Of a stretch of DNA of 64,000 nt, positions 25,025 through 32,594 are shown piece by piece (within the stretch, counting starts at the first letter, position 1; every line of letters begins with the position of its first letter). Source of the stretch: Subtercola boreus. GTDB lineage: Bacteria; Actinomycetota; Actinomycetes; Actinomycetales; Microbacteriaceae. The translations under genes and the position numbers were made by a program. Location of the stretch: NCBI RefSeq assembly GCF_003399635.1, contig NZ_NBXB01000015.1, positions 1 to 64,000 on the forward strand. The letters run 5' to 3'. The notes under the pieces are model-generated. The model ran no database searches. It saw only the letters and a list, made by a program, of their open reading frames with translations, and was not told the origin of the DNA.

Positions 25025-25270
25025 GTGCAGGTTCGAGTGCGGTACTTCGCCGCGGCCAAGGCCGCGGCCGGCGTGGCGGAAGACGTGCACGACCTGCCGG
25101 GCGGGAGCACGATCGAGGGCCTGCTGGTCGCGGCAGGGCTGGGCGGGCATCCCGTGATCGGGCGCAGCAGTTTTCTCGTCAACGGTGTCACGGTGCCCGG
25201 TCCGGCACCCACCCGGGTGCTCGTCGACGGCGACACGCTCGACGTTCTGCCTCCGTTTGCGGGAGGCTGA
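25025..25270 (+). CDS. moaD: molybdopterin synthase sulfur carrier subunit
   Basis: An 81-aa ubiquitin-fold protein: VRYFAAAKAAAGV at the N terminus, a central ILVDGDTL-like strand, and PPFAGG at the end. The C-terminal Gly-Gly is adenylylated by MoeB and thiocarboxylated to supply sulfur to MoaE. The GTG at 25025 follows the moaA stop by 5 bp, so the pair is cotranscribed. The longer open frame overlapping moaA is not used. Confidence 0.92.
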   Translation: MQVRVRYFAAAKAAAGVAEDVHDLPGGSTIEGLLVAAGLGGHPVIGRSSFLVNGVTVPGPAPTRVLVDGDTLDVLPPFAGG

Positions 25271-25278
25271 GTCCGCGC

Positions 25279-25992
25279 GTGATCCAGGCAAGCCTGAACG
25301 GGCCGTTCTCGAAAGACGACCACCCCGCTGTTCCCCTGACGAGCGCCGAGCTGGCGGCGGATGCTCGGGCGTGTGCCGCCGCCGGTGCGCGCGGCTTCCA
25401 CGTGCATCCGAGGTCTGCTTCGGGAGCCGAGACGCTCGAGCACACCGTCGTCGACGAGGTGGTGCGCGCCGTGAAAGCCGCGCAGCCCCATCCGGTGGGG
25501 GTCGGGTCCGGGGCGTGGATCGCGGGCGACGCCTTGCGCCGGTTCGAGTTCGTCTCACAGTGGACGCAGCCCGACTTCGCGTCGGTGAACCTCAGCGAGG
25601 AGGGTGCCGTCGCGCTCATCCGTCGTCTCACCGAACGAGGGATCGCCGTCGAGGCTGGCGTCTGGACGGTGGACGACGCCGAATTCCTGGTGGCACACGA
25701 CCTGGCGTCGAGCCTGCTTCGAGTGCTCATCGAGCCGGTGGAGCTCGACCTGACCGTGGCGCTCGAGATCGTGGCGGAGATCCACCGGGTGCTCGACCGC
25801 GGGCGAGTCGAGGTTCCGAGGCTCCAGCACGGCGACGGCGAGGCGACCTGGGTGCTGCTCGAAGACGCCGCCCGGCGGGGCATCGACACACGCATCGGGT
25901 TCGAGGACACCTTCCACCTGCCCGACGGGCGGATCGCGGCGTCGAACGCGGAACTGGTGCGCGCGGCGGTTGCGATCGTGGGGGAGCCCTGA
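25279..25992 (+). CDS. BKACE-family (DUF849) beta-keto acid cleavage enzyme
   Basis: A 237-aa protein resembling 3-keto-5-aminohexanoate cleavage enzymes: N-terminal QASLNGPF and VPLTSAEL, and the metal motif GFHVHPRS with His41 and His43 in a TIM-barrel setting. It is shorter than characterised BKACE enzymes (270-310 aa), so it may be a divergent subfamily. BKACE enzymes exchange acetyl-CoA with a beta-keto acid; the substrate here cannot be assigned. The GTG start lies 8 bp after moaD, so it is cotranscribed with moaA-moaD although no known Moco step needs it. It is convergent with the MoeB gene, 13 bp away. Confidence 0.78.
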   Translation: MIQASLNGPFSKDDHPAVPLTSAELAADARACAAAGARGFHVHPRSASGAETLEHTVVDEVVRAVKAAQPHPVGVGSGAWIAGDALRRFEFVSQWTQPDFASVNLSEEGAVALIRRLTERGIAVEAGVWTVDDAEFLVAHDLASSLLRVLIEPVELDLTVALEIVAEIHRVLDRGRVEVPRLQHGDGEATWVLLEDAARRGIDTRIGFEDTFHLPDGRIAASNAELVRAAVAIVGEP

Positions 25993-26005
25993 GCGGGCCC
26001 GTCGC

Positions 26006-27247
26006 TCAGTAGCGGGCGACCTCCGGGTCGATCTCGACCGACCACGCTTCGATGCCGCCCTCGACGAAGCTCACCTGCTGCCAGCCCGACTGGAGCATCA
26101 CCTCCCGCGCATACTGCGACCGCGTGTCGTGGTGGCAGTGCACGAGGATCTCGGCGTCCTTCGGCAGAACCTCGTCCGCGGCGGCCGAGAGCAGAGACTG
26201 CAGGGGCACGAGCACCGATCCGTCGATCCCGGCGAACTCGCGTTCCCACGGCTCCCTCACATCGAGCAGCACGAAGTCGTCGACTCCGGATGCCCGGGCC
26301 CGGAGCCGCACGGCGAGTTCCGTGACGCTGAGGGAGGCGGGTGCGCGTGCCGGGACGGGGGCGGCAATGGTGTCGGGGCGGGGGCCGGGGCCGGCGGGGC
26401 GGGAGTTCGGGGTGGCGGGGTTCGGCGAGGCCCCGGCGGCGGCGGCGGGGGCGGCGTCGGCGGCCGGCGCGGCGAACGGCACCTCGGTGTAACTGCCTTC
26501 GAACGCATCGATCACGAGGATGCGGCCGAGCAACGGTTCGCCGAACCCCACGATGAGCTTCATCGCCTCCGTCGCCATCGCCGATCCGACCGTTCCGCAG
26601 AGCGGCCCGAGCACGCCTGCGACCGAGCACGACTCGGCCTCGTCGTCCTTGGCCTGGCGCGGAAACAGGTCGCGGAGCGTGAGACCTTCGCCCGCGCCAC
26701 CCGATCCACTCGCCGCCGGCCGGTGCCAGAACGTCGAGACCTGGCCGTCGAAGCGCAGCACGGAGCCCCAGACGTACGGTATGCCGAGGGCGGCGGCCGT
26801 GTCATTTGCCAGGTAGCGGGTGGCGAAATTGTCGGTTCCGTCGATGACGAGGTCGTACTGGCCGAAGATCTGCACTGCGTTGCCGTCGTCGAGTCGCAGT
26901 TCGTGCAGGTTGACCCGCACCAGCGGGTTCAGCTGGCCGATCGCCTCGCGCGCAGACCGTGCCTTCGACGTGCCGAGCACGTCGGACGAGTGGATGATCT
27001 GCCGCTGCAGATTCGACTCGTCGACCGTGTCGTCGTCGACGATGCCGAGGGTGCCGACCCCCGCTGCCGCGAGGTAGAGCAGCACGGGGGATCCGAGGCC
27101 TCCCGCACCGAGCACGAGCACCCGGGCCGCCTTGAGGCGCTGTTGGCCCTCGACGCCGATCTGCGGCATCCGGAGCTGCCGGGAGTACCGTCGCAGCTCC
27201 TGCTCGTCGAGGTCGTCGCCCGGCTCGACTAGGGGAATGCGTGCCAT
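26006..27247 (-). CDS. moeB: MoeB/ThiF-type adenylyltransferase with C-terminal rhodanese domain
   Basis: A 413-aa sulfur-carrier activating protein (MoeZ/R-like). The ThiF fold covers about residues 15-256: YSRQLRMPQIG, nucleotide loop GAGGLGSP (47-54), DGTDNFATRY and ESCSVAGVLGPL. An Ala/Pro linker (about 258-305) joins a rhodanese domain whose active loop HCHHDTRSQ keeps Cys371. It should adenylylate MoaD and pass sulfur to it. The zinc Cys pairs of E. coli MoeB are missing: the CYRCLFP equivalent reads LTLRDLFP. The gene is single and faces smc across a 280-bp region containing a 25-bp inverted repeat. TAAGCT lies 6 nt before its ATG. Confidence 0.9.
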   Translation of the reverse strand: MARIPLVEPGDDLDEQELRRYSRQLRMPQIGVEGQQRLKAARVLVLGAGGLGSPVLLYLAAAGVGTLGIVDDDTVDESNLQRQIIHSSDVLGTSKARSAREAIGQLNPLVRVNLHELRLDDGNAVQIFGQYDLVIDGTDNFATRYLANDTAAALGIPYVWGSVLRFDGQVSTFWHRPAASGSGGAGEGLTLRDLFPRQAKDDEAESCSVAGVLGPLCGTVGSAMATEAMKLIVGFGEPLLGRILVIDAFEGSYTEVPFAAPAADAAPAAAAGASPNPATPNSRPAGPGPRPDTIAAPVPARAPASLSVTELAVRLRARASGVDDFVLLDVREPWEREFAGIDGSVLVPLQSLLSAAADEVLPKDAEILVHCHHDTRSQYAREVMLQSGWQQVSFVEGGIEAWSVEIDPEVARY

Positions 27248-27253
27248 GCCCCG

Positions 27254-27259
27254 AGCTTA
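27254..27259 (-). promoter_or_regulatory. -10 box TAAGCT, leaderless start of moeB
   Basis: On the minus strand TAAGCT is followed by six bases (CGGGGC) and then the moeB ATG at 27247. This is the spacing expected when transcription starts at the first base of the start codon. Confidence 0.5.
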
Positions 27260-27306
27260 CGCGCGCCCCGCCCCCCGCCCCCTTGCGCTCCCTCGCCCGT
27301 GGCATC

Positions 27307-27366
27307 CGCGCCCCTCTGTCGCTTCCGCGCCCCGGCGCGCAGGCGCGGAAGCGACAGAGGGGCGCG
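27307..27366. repeat. perfect 25-bp inverted repeat
   Basis: Arms 27307-27331 and 27342-27366 are exact reverse complements around a 10-base loop (CCGGCGCGCA). It lies in the divergent promoter region between moeB and smc, where a terminator is not expected. It could be a regulator site, a cruciform, or a mobile intergenic repeat. Confidence 0.8.
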
Positions 27367-27527
27367 CTGAGCGAGAGGGGCGGCCGTGGCTGCGCGGAGC
27401 GGGGCGCGGGGAGCGGGCCGGCGCAGCGCGGCACTCGGGGTGCGGGCATCCGGTTCGGTAGCGTAGAGCAACGCCGGAGGGCGCGCCGATGCTGCGGCGA
27501 TCATTCAGAACCTGAGAGGGGCGAGCC

Positions 27528-30500
27528 ATGCACCTGAAGAGCCTCACCCTCAAAGGGTTCAAATCGTTCGCGCAGCCGACCACGTTCGCCTTCGAGACCG
27601 GCGTGACCTGCGTCGTGGGGCCGAACGGCTCCGGCAAGAGCAACGTCGTCGATGCCCTCGCCTGGGTGATGGGGGAACAGGGCGTGAAGACGCTCCGCGG
27701 CGGAAAGATGGAGGATGTCATCTTCGCCGGCACCTCGACGCGCGGGCCTCTCGGCCGGGCCGAGGTGATCCTGACGATCGACAACGCCGACGGGGCGCTG
27801 CCGATCGACTACTCCGAGGTGACGATCAGCCGAACCCTGTTCCGGAACGGGGGCAGCGAGTACGCGATCAACGGCGACCAGTGCCGGCTGCTCGATGTTC
27901 AGGAGCTCCTCAGCGACTCCGGTCTCGGGCGGGAGATGCACGTCATCGTCGGGCAGGGCCAGCTCGACGCGGTTCTGCACGCCACCCCCGAGGGTCGTCG
28001 CGGGTTCATCGAGGAGGCCGCGGGCATCCTGAAGCACCGTCGCCGCAAGGAGAAGACCGAGCGGAAGCTCGAGGCCATGCAGGCGAACCTCACCCGGCTG
28101 AGCGACCTGGCGGGTGAACTCCGTCGGCAGCTGAAGCCTCTCGGTCGGCAGGCCGAGGTCGCGAAAGAGGCCCAGACGATCGCCTCGGTGGTGCGGGATG
28201 CCCGGGCACGCCTGCTCGCCGACGAGGTCGTGGCCCTCCGCACAGCGCTCGACGACCACTCCCGGAGCGAGAACGAACGGCGCACCGAACGCATCGTGCT
28301 GCAGGAGCGGCTCGAGCAGAACCAGTTGCGCATCAACCGCATCCTCGAGGCGCAGGACGGCGACGCCGTCGACCTCGCCCGCCGCACCGCCTTCGGGCTC
28401 GAGTCGGTGCAGGAGCGGCTCCGCGGCCTCTACACGCTCGCGAACCAACGTCTCGCGCTGCTCGGCAGCGCGCCGAACAACGGGCTCGACTCAGGCCCCG
28501 GGGTGACGCCGACGATGGTTGCGGACTCGCGCGCGGAGGCGGCGCGGCTGGCCAGCGGCGTGGTCACCGCCGAGCAGGCGTGGCTGGCCGCCCAGCAGGT
28601 GACCGCCGCGGCCAGGCGTTCACTCGATGACGCCGACGAGCAGATCGCGGCGCAGAGCGCTCTCGTCTCCCGCCACGACCTCGAGATCTCGAAGCTCAGC
28701 GGTCAGCTGGAGTCCGCCAACTCGCGGCTCGCGGCGGTCCGGGGCGAGGATCTCCGGCAAGCCAACGCGCTGGACGCCGCCGCCGAGCGCCGGGAACGCC
28801 TGCAGATCGAATTCGTCGCCCTCGAAGCGCAGGCCGCGACCGCCGATGCGGGTGAGACCGACCTCGACGAGGGCTACGAGTTCGCCCAGGCCGCGGTGTT
28901 CGAGGCCGAGGCCGAGATCGAGAAGCTGCGGGATGCCCTGCACGCGCACGAGCGTGAACGTGACGCCCTCGCGGGCAAGACCAGCGCGCTCTCGATGGCG
29001 CTCGGCCAGAAGGACGGTTCGAGCGAACTCGCCGCGTCCGGTGTGCCCGGGGTGCGCGGGCTGGTCGCTGACCACGTGCAGGTCGAGCCGGGCTTCGAGG
29101 TGGCCATCGCGGCCGCGCTCGGGTCGCTCGCCGACGGAGTGTTGGCCGAGACGACGGACGACGCGTTCGAGGCTCTCGCGCGGGCCCGCGGCGGCGACAT
29201 GGGCCGGGTCGAGGTAATCGTGGCGGGCGGTGGCGGCGCGAGCGTGGCTGGCGGTGGTCGCGGCGACACGGTTGCTTCGCACGACGGGCGGATCGCGCCG
29301 CTGTTCGAGGGCGACGGGCTGCGGGCGGCCGTCGACGTCATCACCGCGCCCGCCGGGGTGCACGCGCTGCTCGCGGCGACCCTCATCGCCGATGACCTCG
29401 ACGCAGCGCGGGCGGCCTGGCCGGGCATCCGGAGCCTGCTGCCGGATGCGGAGTCAGCGCCGGGCGATGATGCCAAGGGCCCTGCGGGCTCCGGCCCCAC
29501 CATCATCACCCGCGCGGGCGACGTTCTCACCGCGTACGTGCTGCGGGGTGGCTCGGGCGCCAAGAGGTCACGCCTCGAACTGGTCGCCGAGCGGGACTCC
29601 GCCGTTCGGCGACTCGAAGTCGTCACCGCCGAGATCGACAGGGCCAAATTCGCCCTCGCCGAGCAACGTGGCATCCTGCAGAACGCCAAGCAGCAGTCCA
29701 CGACCGCGCTCGCCGCGCTCCGGGAGTTCGACTCCCGTCTGGCCGCCCAGACGGAGCGCCTCTCCCGGCTGAGGGCACAGGTCGACGCGAGCCAGGGCGA
29801 GTACGAGCGCCTCGAACGGAGCCGTGCGCTCGCCGGTGAGACCGTCGCCACTGCTCTCGGGGCCGTAGAGAAGGCCCGGGCCGAGCTCGAAACCGCCCGT
29901 TCCCGGCCCCGGCCCATCCTCGACGTCAGTTCCCGTGACGATCTGCTCGGCACGCTCGAAGGAGCACGCGACGGCGAACTGGATGCCCGACTGCAGCTCG
30001 AGACCGTTCGCGAACGCGTGCGAGCCGAACAGGCCCGCGTGCAGGAGCTCGAGCGCCAGCTGATTGCAGAACGGGCGGCGGCGGAGGAGGCCGCCCGACG
30101 GGAGGTGCTCCGCCGACGGCAGGTCGATCGTGCGAACGCCGTCGCGGGGAGCCTTCCTGGCGTGCTCGACTCCGTCGACCGCTCGATCGCTGCGGCGCGC
30201 CTCGAACTCGCCCAGCGCGAAGCGGAACGGAGCGAACAGAACGCCGAGCTCGGGGAGCTCCGCCGCGAGGAGGCGGCCCTCCGCGACAGGCTGCAGGGCA
30301 TCACTGAGAACGTGCACGGCCTCGAGTTGCAGATCTACGAGAAGAAGCTGCACCTCTCGAGTGTGCTCGAGCGGGTCGGATCGGAGCTCGGGCTGGTCGA
30401 AGACGACCTGGTCGCCGAATACGGGCCCGACCAGCTGATACCGCCCGACGGGCCGCGTGCCGACGGGCCGCGCGCCGCCGACGGTTCCGACGAGACCCCT

Positions 30501-31166
30501 ACGGGCATCCCGTTCGACCGCGACGACCAGAAGCGCCGACTGGCCAAGGCCGAACGGACGCTCGCGGAGCTGGGACGCGTGAACCCTCTCGCCCTCGAGG
30601 AGTTCGAGGCCCTCGAGCAGCGGCACCGGTTCCTGACCGAGCAGCTCACCGACCTCACGAACACCCGGAAAGACCTGCTGACGATCATCGACGAGATCGA
30701 CGACAAGATGAAATTCATCTTCGAGAGCGCCTTCCTCGACACTCAGGCCGCGTTCGCGGAGGTCTTCCCGGTGCTGTTCCCGGGAGGAACCGGATCCATC
30801 ACCCTCACCGACCCCGGCGACCTGCTGACCACCGGCGTCGAGGTGTCGGTGAAGCCGGCCGGCAAGAAAATCGAGAGGCTGTCGCTGCTCTCGGGTGGGG
30901 AGCGGTCGCTCGCCGCGGTCGCCCTGCTGATCGCGATCTTCAAGGCCCGGCCGAGCCCGTTCTACATCATGGACGAGGTCGAGGCTGCCCTCGACGACGC
31001 GAACCTCGGGCGCCTGCTCACCATCTTCCAGGACCTCCGGCAGACGTCGCAGCTGATCGTGATCACCCACCAGAAACGCACGATGGAGATCGCAGACGCG
31101 CTGTACGGAGTGTCGATGCGACAGGACGGCGTGTCGGCGGTGATCGGCCAGCGGGTGTCGGCCTGA
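27528..31166 (+). CDS. smc: chromosome segregation ATPase SMC
   Basis: A 1212-aa SMC protein of the condensin complex, organising and segregating the chromosome. The N-terminal head has Walker A GPNGSGKSN (31-39). A long coiled coil leads to the hinge near residues 505-640 (GVRGLVADHV, ALGSLADGV). A second coiled coil follows, and the C-terminal head has signature LSGGERSL and Walker B FYIMDEVEAALDD. Two low-complexity stretches occur, in the hinge (GGGGASVAGGGR) and before the second head (PDGPRADGPRAADG). GAGAGGGGC precedes the ATG. It heads the conserved smc-ftsY-ffh order, here interrupted by two extra genes. An 8-nt tandem repeat follows its stop. Confidence 0.96.
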   Translation: MHLKSLTLKGFKSFAQPTTFAFETGVTCVVGPNGSGKSNVVDALAWVMGEQGVKTLRGGKMEDVIFAGTSTRGPLGRAEVILTIDNADGALPIDYSEVTISRTLFRNGGSEYAINGDQCRLLDVQELLSDSGLGREMHVIVGQGQLDAVLHATPEGRRGFIEEAAGILKHRRRKEKTERKLEAMQANLTRLSDLAGELRRQLKPLGRQAEVAKEAQTIASVVRDARARLLADEVVALRTALDDHSRSENERRTERIVLQERLEQNQLRINRILEAQDGDAVDLARRTAFGLESVQERLRGLYTLANQRLALLGSAPNNGLDSGPGVTPTMVADSRAEAARLASGVVTAEQAWLAAQQVTAAARRSLDDADEQIAAQSALVSRHDLEISKLSGQLESANSRLAAVRGEDLRQANALDAAAERRERLQIEFVALEAQAATADAGETDLDEGYEFAQAAVFEAEAEIEKLRDALHAHERERDALAGKTSALSMALGQKDGSSELAASGVPGVRGLVADHVQVEPGFEVAIAAALGSLADGVLAETTDDAFEALARARGGDMGRVEVIVAGGGGASVAGGGRGDTVASHDGRIAPLFEGDGLRAAVDVITAPAGVHALLAATLIADDLDAARAAWPGIRSLLPDAESAPGDDAKGPAGSGPTIITRAGDVLTAYVLRGGSGAKRSRLELVAERDSAVRRLEVVTAEIDRAKFALAEQRGILQNAKQQSTTALAALREFDSRLAAQTERLSRLRAQVDASQGEYERLERSRALAGETVATALGAVEKARAELETARSRPRPILDVSSRDDLLGTLEGARDGELDARLQLETVRERVRAEQARVQELERQLIAERAAAEEAARREVLRRRQVDRANAVAGSLPGVLDSVDRSIAAARLELAQREAERSEQNAELGELRREEAALRDRLQGITENVHGLELQIYEKKLHLSSVLERVGSELGLVEDDLVAEYGPDQLIPPDGPRADGPRAADGSDETPTGIPFDRDDQKRRLAKAERTLAELGRVNPLALEEFEALEQRHRFLTEQLTDLTNTRKDLLTIIDEIDDKMKFIFESAFLDTQAAFAEVFPVLFPGGTGSITLTDPGDLLTTGVEVSVKPAGKKIERLSLLSGGERSLAAVALLIAIFKARPSPFYIMDEVEAALDDANLGRLLTIFQDLRQTSQLIVITHQKRTMEIADALYGVSMRQDGVSAVIGQRVSA

Positions 31167-31168
31167 TC

Positions 31169-31240
31169 GACTGCCCGGTTGACCGGTTGACCGGTTGCCC
31201 GACTGCCCGACTGACCGACTGCCCGGTTGACCGGTTGACC
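31169..31240. repeat. nine tandem 8-nt repeats downstream of smc
   Basis: Nine contiguous copies of the degenerate octamer GRYTGMCC begin 3 bases after the smc stop (for example GACTGCCC, GGTTGACC). Decayed copies continue to about 31280. The unit is not a multiple of three and no gene spans it, so it is a non-coding tandem repeat that could vary in copy number. Confidence 0.8.
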
Positions 31241-31285
31241 GCCAGTCAGCCTGCCCGCCTGACCGGTTGCCCGGCCTGACCGGGC

Positions 31286-31591
31286 TCACCGCCCGCTGAG
31301 CACCCGCTCCCGGGCCCGAACGTACTCCTCGGGGGAGATGACCCGGCGGTGCTGCAATTCGTCGAGTTCACCCAGGCGCTCCTCGGTGGTCTTCGACGGA
31401 TCGAGCAGAGCACTCTCCATCGCGCGGGTGGCGAGATCTGTCTGAAGCGTGAACGGGTTGTATCCCGCTTCCCGCACGCGTCGGGCGTTCCGGATGATCA
31501 GGGCGATTGTGATCACGAATCCGACGGCGACGACGACGAAGGCGGTGAACAGAATCGGAACGATGTTGAATGAAGTGGATGTTGCGGGCAT
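31286..31591 (-). CDS. small single-span membrane protein with SHOCT-like C terminus
   Basis: A 101-aa protein of unknown role. Residues 9-32 form one transmembrane helix (ILFTAFVVVAVGFVITIALI), followed by a basic cytoplasmic segment and a C-terminal helical pair, RLGELDELQHRRVISPEEY, that looks like a SHOCT (short C-terminal) oligomerisation domain. The ATG at 31591 has a GGAAGGGGG RBS; a longer frame to 31645 is less likely. It runs opposite to its neighbours and interrupts the smc-ftsY order. Confidence 0.75.
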   Translation of the reverse strand: MPATSTSFNIVPILFTAFVVVAVGFVITIALIIRNARRVREAGYNPFTLQTDLATRAMESALLDPSKTTEERLGELDELQHRRVISPEEYVRARERVLSGR

Positions 31592-31682
31592 CGGATGCCC
31601 CCTTCCTTGCTCTCCCACACAACTCCGATACTCAGCAGGAGTCAATCACCCATTCAGCCCACACTCAGGGTCGGCCGGCGGA

Positions 31683-31688
31683 TAAGCT
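31683..31688 (+). promoter_or_regulatory. -10 box TAAGCT upstream of the barstar-domain gene
   Basis: TAAGCT is followed by six bases and an ATG at 31695 that opens an 11-codon reading frame. The geometry matches other leaderless starts in this window. Confidence 0.4.
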
Positions 31689-31694
31689 GAGCCT

Positions 31695-31730
31695 ATGTCA
31701 GTGCGTCTCTGCAGCTTCGTATGCCGGTGA
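31695..31730 (+). CDS. possible leaderless 11-aa leader peptide (MSVRLCSFVCR)
   Basis: The frame ATG to TGA encodes MSVRLCSFVCR and starts 6 nt after a TAAGCT -10 box. Its stop lies 5 nt before the ATG at 31736 of the barstar-domain gene. It contains two Cys codons. Leaderless Cys-rich leader peptides that act as attenuators are known in mycobacteria, but two separated Cys codons are weak support. It may simply couple translation to the next gene, or be chance. Confidence 0.3.
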   Translation: MSVRLCSFVCR

Positions 31731-31735
31731 GCGGC

Positions 31736-32518
31736 ATGGATCATGACCGGAGGGTTCACGAACGGATCGCTCTCGAAGAGTTCCTGCGCTTCATGGCCGG
31801 GTCTCCCGACGTCATCAGCGTGAACCATCGACCGCTCGAGATCGTCGTCGCCCTCACCGAGTCCAGAAGCCAGACGGCGACCGTGCCGATCGATCCTGCG
31901 ACACTCTTCACCGCTCACCCCGACCTCCTCGGCGATCGCGCCGCCTTCCTCCCCGCGACCGCAGACCTGATGGTCGCGCTGTTCGAGGCGATCCGTCTCC
32001 GGGCGACGCCAGGCTCGACGATCACCCTGGACGCCGCTGGCCCAGGGTTCCTGGTCGATCCCGTGCGGGATGACGGTCGGCCCCCGTGGTTGACGGTGCC
32101 GCCGACCGCCTCACGCTCTGACGTTCGCGTGCCGCCCGGCGCCCGGCTCTACGAGATCGACGGAAACCGGATCGACTCGTGGGAGTCGTTCTTCACCGTG
32201 GTCGGCGAGGCCGTCAACGGCCCGGGTGGATACTTCGGCCGGGGCCTCGACGCTCTGTACGACTGCCTGCGCGGCGGTTTCGGCACGCCCGACGACGACT
32301 TCGGTTTCCGGTGGGGCTCGTCGGCGACCAGTCGGAGGGCGCTCGGATACGCCGAGGGGCGGCGCCTGCTGCGGCATCGATTGCAGACGGGAGCCCTCGT
32401 CAACCGACGGTATGTGCGCGAAGACCTCCTTGCGGCGGAGCACGACCGCGGCGCGACGCCGTTCGACTGGATCGTGGAGGTCTTCGACGACTCGGGCATT
32501 CCACTCGAACTCGCGTAG
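31736..32518 (+). CDS. barstar-domain protein with unknown N-terminal domain
   Basis: A 260-aa protein. The C-terminal half contains a barstar (barnase-inhibitor) fold signature: LYEIDGNRIDSWESFFTVVG, then GGYFGRGLDALYDCLRGGFG. Barstar proteins block a cognate ribonuclease. The first 120 residues (EEFLRFMAGSPDVISVNHR onward) match nothing I recognise. No barnase-like RNase is visible nearby, so this is an orphan immunity-like gene. The ATG at 31736 has GGTGAG in front and follows the leader-peptide stop; ATG 31721 is the alternative. It is inserted between smc and ftsY. Confidence 0.72.
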   Translation: MDHDRRVHERIALEEFLRFMAGSPDVISVNHRPLEIVVALTESRSQTATVPIDPATLFTAHPDLLGDRAAFLPATADLMVALFEAIRLRATPGSTITLDAAGPGFLVDPVRDDGRPPWLTVPPTASRSDVRVPPGARLYEIDGNRIDSWESFFTVVGEAVNGPGGYFGRGLDALYDCLRGGFGTPDDDFGFRWGSSATSRRALGYAEGRRLLRHRLQTGALVNRRYVREDLLAAEHDRGATPFDWIVEVFDDSGIPLELA

Positions 32519-32582
32519 GGCGTCCGTGCGACTGCTTCGCGCCGGCTCACTCGCGCGGCTCACGCCGCCTGCCTCCGGGGAA

Positions 32583-32588
32583 TAGTCT
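32583..32588 (+). promoter_or_regulatory. -10 box TAGTCT, leaderless start of ftsY
   Basis: TAGTCT is followed by six bases (GGGGTC) and the ftsY ATG at 32595. There is no separate Shine-Dalgarno site, consistent with a leaderless transcript. Confidence 0.5.
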
Positions 32589-32594
32589 GGGGTC

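Noticed and set aside
27248-27527. Short frames in the moeB-smc gap
   Set aside because: They arise from the perfect inverted repeat and GC-rich DNA, and none has a start signal or family similarity.
28874-30304. A 476-codon Ser/Arg-rich minus-strand frame
   Set aside because: Antisense to the smc coiled coil, with composition driven by GC-rich codons.
31169-31285. CRISPR array behind smc
   Set aside because: The 8-nt units are contiguous with no spacers and far too short for CRISPR repeats.
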